From: Chryseobacterium sp. KACC 21268
Lineage (GTDB): Bacteria; Bacteroidota; Bacteroidia; Flavobacteriales; Weeksellaceae
Assembly: GCA_028736075.1 (NCBI GenBank)
Contig: CP117875.1
Span: 3,844,001-3,908,000, forward strand
Direction: 5' to 3'
Length of the DNA: 64,000 nt
The translations under genes and the position numbers were made by a program. Under the pieces are notes generated by a model, which saw nothing but the letters and a program-made list of their open reading frames with translations, made no database searches and was not told the origin of the DNA. Each line of letters begins with the position of its first letter. Within the stretch, counting starts at the first letter, position 1. Shown piece by piece: positions 51,949 to 59,861 of this stretch.

Positions 51949-53064
51949 TTAATGAGCGTGATCATGCTCATGTTCTTCTACTGCCATTCCGATAAACAAA
52001 GCCGAAAGCATTGTAAATACATAAGCCTGTAAGAATGCAACCAACACCTCTAGCAAATAAATTACGAAAGTCAAGAAAGGAAACGCTACTCCTGCAATCC
52101 AGTTTTCGAAGATATAGATTGACCCGATCAACGTCATTACAACGATGTGACCTGCTGTCATATTAGCAAAAAGACGAATCATCAATGCAAACGGCTTGGT
52201 CAAAGTTCCCAATATCTCAATCGGCATCATAATAAACTTCATCGGTACAGGAACACCTGGCATCCAGAAGATATGCTTCCAGTAATCTTTAGACCCTGAG
52301 AAAGTGGTGATCAAATAAGTAATGATAGCCAAAGAAAAAGTAATTGCAATGTTACCAGTCACGTTGATTCCGAAAGGCATTAAACCTAAAACATTTAACA
52401 ACAAGATAAAGAAAAATACAGTTAACAGGTAACCCATAAATCTCTTGTACTTATGACCAATGTTTGGAATCGCAATATCATCTCTAATGAAAATAATCAG
52501 TGGCTCAAGAAATTTTGCAGCACCAGAAGGCACCAAAGATTTCTTGTACGATCTAGCCATTCCGCCAAAAACCACAATTAATAAAACTGCAACAAAAATA
52601 AGAGTTAAAACACTCTTTGTAATTGACAAATCCAAAACTCTCTTTTCAGTTGGATGATGATCTTTATCTAAAGTCAAAGTTCCTTTGGAGTCTGTTCTGT
52701 AAATTTTTTCGTGGTTGAGCGTGTAGAATTTACCATCACTTTCTACTGGAGAACCGTGGATAAACTCGTGGCCATCTACGCCTTTCGTATTACTCATAAA
52801 AGTATGGAAACCTTCATCGTAAATGATAATTGGCAAAGGAAAACCAATGTGATGACCGTCTTTAACCATTAAGGCAACATCGTGAGCATCCAAAATATGA
52901 TGGTCTACGAATTCTTTAACCTCTCGAGTTCTCTCTTCTTTTCCAGAAAGTTCAGAAGTTTCAGCTACAGGTTTACCATGTTGATTTTCAGCGGTTTCGT
53001 GCTGTGCGAAAGCTGTTGTAAACGTGAATAAACTGTAAAATAAAATTGCCGTTTTCTTTAACAT
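51949..53064 (-). CDS. atpB: ATP synthase F0 a subunit, with N-terminal extension
   Basis: Proton-channel stator subunit, 371 residues, about 100 longer than the enterobacterial form. It opens with a signal-like segment (MLKKTAILFYSLFTFTTAFAQ) and a periplasmic region of about 120 residues (HHILDAHDVALMVKDGHHIGFPLPIIIYDEG), then about five membrane helices. FALMIRLFANMTAGHIVVMTLIG contains the essential channel Arg, and the C-terminus is AYVFTMLSALFIGMAVEEHEHDHAH, ending in a His/Glu tail. The -7 box TATTTTTGC lies 23 bases upstream. The extension is usual in Bacteroidetes as far as I know. Confidence 0.95.
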   Translation of the reverse strand: MLKKTAILFYSLFTFTTAFAQHETAENQHGKPVAETSELSGKEERTREVKEFVDHHILDAHDVALMVKDGHHIGFPLPIIIYDEGFHTFMSNTKGVDGHEFIHGSPVESDGKFYTLNHEKIYRTDSKGTLTLDKDHHPTEKRVLDLSITKSVLTLIFVAVLLIVVFGGMARSYKKSLVPSGAAKFLEPLIIFIRDDIAIPNIGHKYKRFMGYLLTVFFFILLLNVLGLMPFGINVTGNIAITFSLAIITYLITTFSGSKDYWKHIFWMPGVPVPMKFIMMPIEILGTLTKPFALMIRLFANMTAGHIVVMTLIGSIYIFENWIAGVAFPFLTFVIYLLEVLVAFLQAYVFTMLSALFIGMAVEEHEHDHAH

Positions 53065-53086
53065 CGGTACATTTTTTTTTCGTTTT

Positions 53087-53095
53087 GCAAAAATA
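53087..53095 (-). promoter_or_regulatory. Bacteroidetes-type -7 box for atpBEFHAG
   Basis: The minus strand reads TATTTTTGC, a perfect match, 22 bases before the atpB start, in the 60-base gap after the small membrane gene. Confidence 0.75.
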
Positions 53096-53124
53096 GACTA
53101 TTTTTTTGCTTTTGAAGAATTAAT

Positions 53125-53496
53125 TTACTGTTTTTTATCATAATTAATTAACTGTATAGCATAATAGGTAAGCAACGCAGTTAGAATAAAATAAGGAATA
53201 ATAAAGTGGAATTTGTAATGCGGAACCTCCTCTAAATGCAGTTTATTCTTGATCAGATACATCAGTCCGAACTTCATCAAAATAAGACCTATCATTGCCA
53301 TTCCTAAGAACTCTGGCACAAGTTTGTTGATAATTAAAATCATTGTAATCATCATCATAAAAATGATGGTCAAAAACAGATAAAACTTGATGATTGTGAC
53401 TTCATCCAAATGGAAAACGAACTTCCAAATCGCGAAGTGAATGATAAATGTCAAGAAAAATAAGACACTGATGACGATGTTACTTTTGTTTTGCAT
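53125..53496 (-). CDS. small four-helix membrane protein, AtpI-position
   Basis: A 123-residue protein with about four hydrophobic segments (IVISVLFFLTFIIHFAIWKFV, IIKFYLFLTIIFMMMITMILII, FLGMAMIGLILMKFGLMYLI, FHFIIPYFILTALLTYYAIQLI). No motif stands out. It overlaps the preceding atpZ-like gene by 17 bases and precedes atpB, where atpI lies in other ATP synthase operons. An AtpI-like assembly role is inferred from position and topology. Confidence 0.75.
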   Translation of the reverse strand: MQNKSNIVISVLFFLTFIIHFAIWKFVFHLDEVTIIKFYLFLTIIFMMMITMILIINKLVPEFLGMAMIGLILMKFGLMYLIKNKLHLEEVPHYKFHFIIPYFILTALLTYYAIQLINYDKKQ

Positions 53497-53731
53497 TTTC
53501 TTCTTCTTTATTTAAAATTTCGAGACGTTTAAGCGTTGTGTATAGTGAAAGACAAAGTCCGCTGAGTCCAATCACCAAAACCAAGACATTGGAGCCGGTT
53601 TCGAAGTAAAGATCCAACTGATGTCCGCCCCAAAATGAGATCCCGATGATGAACAGCATCTGGAAAACCACGGAAGAATATTTCCCATATTTCCGCAATG
53701 CACCTGAAGGATTGTTTTGTTTGTCTTCCAA
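53480..53731 (-). CDS. AtpZ/AtpI-family protein, TTG start
   Basis: An 83-residue protein with two membrane helices: SSVVFQMLFIIGISFWGGHQLD, then NVLVLVIGLSGLCLSLYTTLKRLEILNKEEE. The FQM...FGGxxLD (here WGGHQLD) and GLxxSLY pattern is that of the AtpZ/AtpI putative F0F1 subunit family, thought to help assembly or magnesium uptake. The start codon is TTG at 53731 with a -7 box only 13 bases upstream, so the leader is very short. It overlaps the next gene by 17 bases. It heads the ATP synthase cluster. Confidence 0.82.
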   Translation of the reverse strand: MEDKQNNPSGALRKYGKYSSVVFQMLFIIGISFWGGHQLDLYFETGSNVLVLVIGLSGLCLSLYTTLKRLEILNKEEENAKQK

Positions 53732-53743
53732 AATTTGATTTTT

Positions 53744-53752
53744 GCAAAAGTA
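53744..53752 (-). promoter_or_regulatory. Bacteroidetes-type -7 box for the atpZ-like gene
   Basis: The minus strand reads TACTTTTGC, 12 bases before the TTG start. Confidence 0.6.
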
Positions 53753-53863
53753 AGTATTAAAGTTTGAAGTCGGAGGTTGGAAGATGGAAGTTTATGAATC
53801 AATGTTTGAAATGGAGATCCATTTGATGTGAATCTGGTTAAGAATATTATTATAAAAATTTAA

Positions 53864-54134
53864 AAGTCGCAGAGCGATGACCTGTTAATAGAAACCAATG
53901 ACCACGACAAGCAAAGCTCCAGAGGAGCGACCTGTTAAAAGCATTGGTAAATCGAAAATATATTTCAATGAATATATCTGTGTAAAATTGATATCGTAAA
54001 ATAATTAGCCAACTCGAAGAAGCATTATTGTTTTTTAATTTAATTAAATATGAATCTGTTTAAAGGTCGCTCCTCTGGAGCTTAAACAAATTGACCCATC
54101 GATTTCTACCAACAGGTCGCCGTTCTACGGCTTT
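53864..54134. repeat. cluster of four REP-like hairpins (CGACCTGTTAA family)
   Basis: Units at 53864-53895 (GTCGCAGAGCGATGACCTGTTA), 53911-53945 (GCTCCAGAGGAGCGACCTGTTA), 54062-54083 (inverted, GGTCGCTCCTCTGGAGC) and 54106-54134 (inverted, AACAGGTCGCCGTTCTACGGC). The stems are short palindromes followed by GACCTGTT. The 705-base gap 53732-54436 contains these, repeat R copy 7, two -7 boxes and AT-rich DNA, with no gene. Confidence 0.75.
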
Positions 54135-54220
54135 GTATATATTGTTAAATTCTTAGCCCGGCTTGAACTTAAATGTTATTTTAAATTTTACTATATATTA
54201 AGCAAGAGCTGCTTATCTTG

Positions 54221-54345
54221 AATCTGCAGCCCGGCTTGAGCGGAAATCCTTTTTTGCGGCTGGAAGAGCGTAGGCAAAAAGATTGGGAGCGGAAGACGGA
54301 TATAGCTGCCCAAACCTTCAGGTTCGACGGAGTCAAATAAAATAA
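54221..54345 (+). repeat. dispersed hairpin repeat R, copy 7, with tail
   Basis: AATCTGCAGCCCGGCTTGAG ... AATCCTTTTTTGC ... GGCAAAAAGATTGGG ... GGAAGACGGATATAGCTGCCC, then the tail GGTTCGACGGAGTCAAATA at 54323-54341. A fragment of the left end (TTAGCCCGGCTTGAAC) is at 54153-54168. Confidence 0.85.
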
Positions 54346-54403
54346 ATGATAAATGATGATCGATAAGTGATGAATGAATCTATTTCCTTTGTTTAAATTT
54401 TCT

Positions 54404-54412
54404 TATTTTTGC
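54404..54412 (+). promoter_or_regulatory. Bacteroidetes-type -7 box for ffh
   Basis: TATTTTTGC, a perfect match, 24 bases before ATG 54437. An upstream in-frame ATG at 54374 lies before the promoter and is rejected. Confidence 0.7.
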
Positions 54413-54436
54413 AACCTTAATATATTACACAAAGTT

Positions 54437-55801
54437 ATGTTCAACAGTTTACAAGATAAGCTAGATAAGGCGCTTCATAATATTTCCGGCCGCGGAAAGA
54501 TCTCTGAGATCAACGTTGCAGAAACTGTAAAAGAAATCCGACGTGCACTCGTAGATGCCGATGTGAACTACAAAGTTGCAAAGGACCTGACGAAACGCGT
54601 GCAAGATAAAGCGCTGGGACAAAACGTCCTGACGTCTCTTACGCCGGGACAATTGATGACGAAGATCGTTCACGACGAGTTGGTGGATCTGATGGGTGGA
54701 AGTCAAGAAGGAATCAACCTTTCTGGGAAACCAAGCGTTATTTTGATTGCTGGACTTCAAGGTTCTGGAAAAACGACGTTCTCTGGAAAATTGGCGAATT
54801 ATTTGAAACAAAAACGAAGCAAAAAACCACTTTTGGTAGCTTGTGATGTTTACAGACCTGCCGCAATCGACCAGTTGAAAGTTCTTGGTGGACAGATCAA
54901 TGTTGAAGTTTACACAGAACTTGAAAATAAAAATCCAACTTCTATCGCATCCAACGCCATCAACTATGCAAAATCGAATGGTTTTGATACGGTGATCGTG
55001 GATACCGCGGGACGTTTGGCAATTGACGAGCAGATGATGATCGAGATCAAGTCTGTTCACAGCACAATTCAGCCGAATGAGACTTTATTTGTTGTAGATT
55101 CTATGACAGGTCAGGATGCGGTGAATACGGCGAAAGCATTTAACGATACACTAAACTTTGACGGTGTTGTCCTTACGAAATTGGATGGTGATACGCGAGG
55201 TGGAGCCGCTTTGACAATCCGCTCTGTTGTAGAGAAGCCAATCAAATTCATCTCAACAGGAGAAAAAATGGAAGCCTTGGATCTTTTTTACCCGGAAAGA
55301 ATGGCGGACAGAATTCTTGGAATGGGAGATGTTGTTTCCTTGGTGGAAAGAGCTCAAGAGCAATTTGATGAAGAGGAAGCGAAAAAACTTCATAAGAAGA
55401 TTGCCAAGAATGAATTTGGTTTTGATGATTTCTTGAAGCAGATCAATCAGATCAAGAAGATGGGTAATATGAAGGACCTAATGGGAATGATCCCAGGTGT
55501 TGGAAAAGCCATCAAAGATGTGGACATCAATGACGATGCTTTCAAACACATCGAAGCGATCATCCACTCTATGACGCCAGATGAGAGAAGAAGACCTTCT
55601 ATCATTAATGTTTCAAGAAAACAGAGAATTGCTAAAGGTGCTGGAAGAAAATTGGAAGATGTGAACGCCTTGATGAAGCAGTTTGACCAAATGGGAAAAA
55701 TGATGAAGATGATGCAAGGTCCACAAGGTAAGCAAATGATGCAGATGATGAGCAAAATGCCGAATATGCCAGGAATGGGCGGTGGATTGTTTGGGAAATA
55801 G
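54437..55801 (+). CDS. ffh: signal recognition particle protein Ffh
   Basis: GTPase that binds SRP RNA and signal peptides of membrane proteins, 454 residues. MFNSLQDKLDKALHNISGRGKI begins the N domain; the G domain has GLQGSGKTTFSGKLA (Walker A), DVYRPAAIDQLKVLG, VDTAGRLAIDEQMM and TKLDGDTRGGAALTIRSV; the M domain (about 300-454) is Met-rich with the signal-peptide groove and RRRPSIINVSRKQRIAKGAGR, the RNA-binding segment. The Met/Gly tail (QMMQMMSKMPNMPGMGGGLFGK) is typical. The 21-codon upstream extension of the frame precedes the -7 box and is excluded. Confidence 0.96.
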   Translation: MFNSLQDKLDKALHNISGRGKISEINVAETVKEIRRALVDADVNYKVAKDLTKRVQDKALGQNVLTSLTPGQLMTKIVHDELVDLMGGSQEGINLSGKPSVILIAGLQGSGKTTFSGKLANYLKQKRSKKPLLVACDVYRPAAIDQLKVLGGQINVEVYTELENKNPTSIASNAINYAKSNGFDTVIVDTAGRLAIDEQMMIEIKSVHSTIQPNETLFVVDSMTGQDAVNTAKAFNDTLNFDGVVLTKLDGDTRGGAALTIRSVVEKPIKFISTGEKMEALDLFYPERMADRILGMGDVVSLVERAQEQFDEEEAKKLHKKIAKNEFGFDDFLKQINQIKKMGNMKDLMGMIPGVGKAIKDVDINDDAFKHIEAIIHSMTPDERRRPSIINVSRKQRIAKGAGRKLEDVNALMKQFDQMGKMMKMMQGPQGKQMMQMMSKMPNMPGMGGGLFGK

Positions 55802-55820
55802 GAATCTCACTTAAATATAA

Positions 55821-55850
55821 AAAAACCTCAGAATATTTTTCTGAGGTTTT
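55821..55850. terminator. bidirectional terminator between ffh and the T9SS type B protein
   Basis: AACCTCAGAA / TTCTGAGGTT stem flanked by A-run and T-run, between converging genes. Confidence 0.88.
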
Positions 55851-55854
55851 TATT

Positions 55855-58350
55855 TTATCTACTTTTAAGAAGTAGCCACATTGTTTTATTGGAAACCCTT
55901 GTCCCTTTGCTTGTGTAGGAATAGACGACCCAATACGAGTCTGAAGGCATCAATATATTATTGACTTTTCCATTCCAAAAATAATCTTTTGTGTGAGTGA
56001 AAAGCAATTTGCCATATCTGTCATATATCTTGAGATCGATATCCTGAAATACATTGAGCAAGGAATAATCCCAAACATCATTGAAACCATCGTTATTTGG
56101 TGAAAAGGCATTTGGCAATGTCACTGACTCCGGCACGACAGTAGGCCTTACAAGAACAACTTTTTTGATGATGTAACAACCTTGCTGATTTGTAACTCTT
56201 ACATAAATCTCATTAAGTGGTTCTGAGAAATTGGACAAAGGATCTTTCAGTTGATTCTGTTCTTTTTCCGCATCGGCTAATGTTGGATAAAAATCGAATG
56301 TTTCATTATTTTCATTATTGATTGCTGTGTACAAATCAAAATAATAAGTGTCATCTAAATAAGATTTTGGCTGAAGTTCGGATTTAACATCTGCGATTGG
56401 ATTCGGAAGCACATTGAAATTGGCTTTATAAACCTCATAATATCCATCAGTCGCTGTTAACTTGTAGATTAATCTATCTGCACCTGCAAAAGTATCATTC
56501 ATTTTTACAATTACTTTTCTGTCCTTGATTTCTGCACTACCGTTGTTTGGTTGTGTCAGAATTTCTAATTTAGAAAAAACGTAGCCAGGCATTGTAAATT
56601 TGGGTTCAATCTCGAAAGTATGACAAACACTTCCAATGTTAACTTCATAAACATTATATGGACAATTCGGAATAAAAACCGGTGTTGTGGTAAAGCTGAA
56701 TCCAAGATATGTGACCACACATTGATAATTCCCTTCTAAAGTTGGTTGATATTCAAAACTTGTAGCACCAAAAATATCAACGCCATTAAGTTGCCATTGA
56801 AAACTTAGAAAAGAGGTATTGCTCAATTTCAGAAAAACACCTTCTTGGATGCAGTTTCCATTAACTAAAATATATGGGTCATTAGAAAAACCTGTATAGC
56901 TGCTAGCGTAGCCAGTGTATTGGAATCCGCCTACAAGATCAACATTTAAACTCTGATCTGATTGTATTTGTAAATCACCAGAAATCGGTACCAATGTATA
57001 ATATCCCCAGCCAGATTTACCAACCATTGGAGATGGGTTTGACATTGTCACTCCATTCACTTTTACATTTGCAGAAACAGGTGTTTTAATTGACAATTTT
57101 GATTGACCAGTAAAGTTTCCAATCTTGTTGGATGAGGGAATCGTAATAATATTCTCAAGACCCTGCTGTGGTTTTGGGTAGTATTCTTTATCCAAAGGAT
57201 ATGAAAACGTCATTGCACTGCTGTCAAATGTCAAATCCCTACCAGGACCTCTAAGGAAAAAATCGTAACCTCCAATCATCTGATAAAGATAGATGGGTTC
57301 AGACGATCTGATGAACATTCCCTTCGTAGGGATTACTCTAGGCTCTGGATTTGTAAAAGTCGGCTGGTTACCTGCTAAAAAACGGTATTTATTATAGGGT
57401 CCTATGTAATGTTCGCCTTCATTCAAGGTAATTGCCGGCATAGTCTCATCATTGAAGTAGATCTTTGTATTATTTTTAGTTGCGACAATTAGAGATTTTT
57501 CCATTCCTTTTTCTGAAATGGTCATTCCATTTACAAGGAAATATTCTCTCCCGATTTTATCAGTCGGAACATTCTGATCCATATTAATATTTCCGCTGAC
57601 TTCACCAATATTCTGACTAATAAAATTACCATTATTGATTACAACTGGTTTATCTGAAGTGATCTTTGCTCCAATAAAATTAGGATCCCAATCATCTAAT
57701 ATCACAGGAGGGTTTGGATTATCCTCTTTCTGCGCAACTATGATGTAGGATTGATCTTTATTGAGTGTAATATTTAATTCATCACTTTTATCACCATTGA
57801 TGAAAACTAGATTGGAGTTATAGCCCAATAATTTTATATGTGTATTATCTTCTGTTGCCATTACGGAGGTTTGATAGTTCATTCCCTTCGGATTATTTCC
57901 ATAAAGAATAATTTGGTCCATCACAACGAAGAATTCCTTACCTAAAGCACTTTTACCTTTAGAAGCCATGATCTCACTTTTACAGCCTGATCTACACCCC
58001 GCAATCCGGAGGCTGGCATAAAAACTTTTTTCACCAGAGAGATGTATCCCCATAGATGATGGTGACATTACTCTCAATACTGTCGATGCTTCCAACATAG
58101 AAGACGAAGATAAAGTATAAACTACAGGTTTGCTTTTGGATATGTTTACAACATCTATTTCTATATTGTTGTTGAAGATTTTCACAGGAAACTCATTTTC
58201 TTTATCAGTTGACAAATAAATATCAACCACAGAAATATCATTAGGAGAAGTTCTAAAGTATGGCGGAAACCAATGTTCTAAATCTAACTGCCCAAATAAC
58301 TGCAATGTTCCTAAAACTAAAAAAAATATTGAAAAAAGCTTTCTAAACAT
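55855..58350 (-). CDS. large secreted protein with IgGFc-binding-like region and T9SS type B tail
   Basis: An 831-residue secreted protein. The signal peptide is MFRKLFSIFFLVLGTLQLFG. Residues about 20-480 resemble the IgGFc-binding-like domain found in gliding-associated proteins (GIHLSGEKSFYASLRIAG, ILYGNNPKGMNYQTSVMATEDNTHIKL), then an Ig-like segment (FLSFQWQLNGVDIFGATSFEYQPTLEGNYQCVVTY), and further beta domains. The C-terminus is the type B sorting/gliding C-terminal domain: LPNAFSPNNDGFNDVWDYSLLNVFQDIDLKIYDRYGKLLF. ATG 58350 precedes the signal; the frame opens 14 codons earlier. An adhesin or matrix role is inferred. Confidence 0.85.
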   Translation of the reverse strand: MFRKLFSIFFLVLGTLQLFGQLDLEHWFPPYFRTSPNDISVVDIYLSTDKENEFPVKIFNNNIEIDVVNISKSKPVVYTLSSSSMLEASTVLRVMSPSSMGIHLSGEKSFYASLRIAGCRSGCKSEIMASKGKSALGKEFFVVMDQIILYGNNPKGMNYQTSVMATEDNTHIKLLGYNSNLVFINGDKSDELNITLNKDQSYIIVAQKEDNPNPPVILDDWDPNFIGAKITSDKPVVINNGNFISQNIGEVSGNINMDQNVPTDKIGREYFLVNGMTISEKGMEKSLIVATKNNTKIYFNDETMPAITLNEGEHYIGPYNKYRFLAGNQPTFTNPEPRVIPTKGMFIRSSEPIYLYQMIGGYDFFLRGPGRDLTFDSSAMTFSYPLDKEYYPKPQQGLENIITIPSSNKIGNFTGQSKLSIKTPVSANVKVNGVTMSNPSPMVGKSGWGYYTLVPISGDLQIQSDQSLNVDLVGGFQYTGYASSYTGFSNDPYILVNGNCIQEGVFLKLSNTSFLSFQWQLNGVDIFGATSFEYQPTLEGNYQCVVTYLGFSFTTTPVFIPNCPYNVYEVNIGSVCHTFEIEPKFTMPGYVFSKLEILTQPNNGSAEIKDRKVIVKMNDTFAGADRLIYKLTATDGYYEVYKANFNVLPNPIADVKSELQPKSYLDDTYYFDLYTAINNENNETFDFYPTLADAEKEQNQLKDPLSNFSEPLNEIYVRVTNQQGCYIIKKVVLVRPTVVPESVTLPNAFSPNNDGFNDVWDYSLLNVFQDIDLKIYDRYGKLLFTHTKDYFWNGKVNNILMPSDSYWVVYSYTSKGTRVSNKTMWLLLKSR

Positions 58351-58423
58351 AATAATCCAAAAATACATAAAAAAAAGAGACTGCATAAGCAATCTCTTTT
58401 TTTATAAATAAAATTTCTGAATA

Positions 58424-59851
58424 TTAGTTTACGTCCCAGAAAATTTTAGTAGTCGCTTTATCTCCTCCAATTTTGGAAGCAGCAGCCTCTACATTAGTTC
58501 TGTTCAGTACATACTCTTGGTCAGAATAAGGCATTCTCACAGGAAGTCCTTCTAACTGGTTGTTAGGTGGCAATACAAATCCTGAGATATCTAATCTTCT
58601 TGTAAAGTTCCAAGCTGCAAAACCTCTGTTGAAAAGAGCAATCCAAGCCTCTTCGCCAATTGATTGTTTCCAGTTTGCAGCGTTGTAAGGATTAGCAGCA
58701 ATATATGTAGCTGTATCAGCAGCAGACACTCCGTTCTCAGCCATAGAAGCAGCAATTGCTTCAGCAAAGAAAGTTGCAGCAGTACCACCAACAGAATATC
58801 CTCTTTGTGCAGCCTCAGCTTTTAAGAAAAGAACTTCTGTATAACTAAGTAAGTTAGCATCAGCATCTCTTCCAAGGAAGAAATCACTCATATGAGAGAA
58901 GTTAGCGTAAGTATTCAATGTTCCGAATACTCCACCTACATAGTTACCACCAACGGTAGTAAACCAAGTAGCTCTTCTTGGATCATTTTTAGTATTCATT
59001 TTATTAACTACTAAGTTTGTAGGAATAAAATCATTTCTACCAGAAGCTACAAGATCATCAAACACAGGGTTGGTATAAGTTCCACCGTCAAAAGTAAGTG
59101 AAAAAGATTCTGCTTCAGAAGAGATAACTCCACTTGCGATAGCAGATTCAGCAGCTGCTTTAGCAGTTGCAGCATCAGTATCGGCAAGATTAAGTGCCAA
59201 TCTAAGCTTCACAGAGTTTGCAAGATGTTTCCATTTTGTCATATCACCACCGTAAACAAGATCACCAACAGCATAGCCTTCTTGGTTTTCATCAATAGTA
59301 GCAACAACAGCAGTAATTCTAGCTAATAAATCTGTATAAATTGCCTTAGCATCATCATACTTTGGAGCGAAATTACTTTCTGATGCTTTTAAAGCTTCAG
59401 AGTAAGGGACATCACCGTACGTATCAACAAGAGTTTCCCATACTGCAATTTGAGAAATTTCCAAAGTAGCTAATTTATTTCTTTTAACTACCGCAGTACC
59501 TCCTTCTTCAACAAGGTTTTTCTTTGCTGTTTCGAAGTTGTTCAAAGAGTAAACATACATTCTGTTCCAGTTGTTACGAGGTTGAGTTCTCGTTACAAGG
59601 TTGTAATTGGTTTCGTCTGTATAGGTAGTCTCAGTCCACTGTTGTGTGAAAAATCTAAAATTATTAAAGTTTACACTAGGTGTAAAAGTATAATAAAAGA
59701 ACTGCTGCTGACCCATAGCCAATAAGTTTTGCGAAGGTAAAACTTCCGGCTGCTTCGGGTTTTCGTTAAGAGAGGTAAGATCTCTCTCACAAGATGTTAA
59801 GCTAATTGCTGCTAAAACACCTATTGTAAGTATATTAAATATCTTTTTCAT
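58424..59851 (-). CDS. SusD/RagB-family nutrient-binding lipoprotein
   Basis: Outer-membrane lipoprotein that covers and feeds its SusC-type transporter, 475 residues. The signal MKKIFNILTIGVLAAISLTSC has lipobox Cys21. The SusD-like all-helical fold shows as AVWETLVDTYGDVPYSEALKAS, KWKHLANSVKLRLALNLADTDA, YTEVLFLKAEAAQRGYSVGGTAATFFAEAI and SIGEEAWIALFNRGFAAWNFTRRLDI, the pattern of the SusD-like_2 subgroup. It lies 10 bases after the SusC gene on the same strand, so the two form one transport unit. Substrate cannot be told; no glycoside hydrolase is nearby. Confidence 0.92.
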   Translation of the reverse strand: MKKIFNILTIGVLAAISLTSCERDLTSLNENPKQPEVLPSQNLLAMGQQQFFYYTFTPSVNFNNFRFFTQQWTETTYTDETNYNLVTRTQPRNNWNRMYVYSLNNFETAKKNLVEEGGTAVVKRNKLATLEISQIAVWETLVDTYGDVPYSEALKASESNFAPKYDDAKAIYTDLLARITAVVATIDENQEGYAVGDLVYGGDMTKWKHLANSVKLRLALNLADTDAATAKAAAESAIASGVISSEAESFSLTFDGGTYTNPVFDDLVASGRNDFIPTNLVVNKMNTKNDPRRATWFTTVGGNYVGGVFGTLNTYANFSHMSDFFLGRDADANLLSYTEVLFLKAEAAQRGYSVGGTAATFFAEAIAASMAENGVSAADTATYIAANPYNAANWKQSIGEEAWIALFNRGFAAWNFTRRLDISGFVLPPNNQLEGLPVRMPYSDQEYVLNRTNVEAAASKIGGDKATTKIFWDVN

Positions 59852-59861
59852 TTTTTTTAAT

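Noticed and set aside
54461-55060. Minus-strand open frame of 199 codons
   Set aside because: Antisense to ffh; no motif, no start signals.
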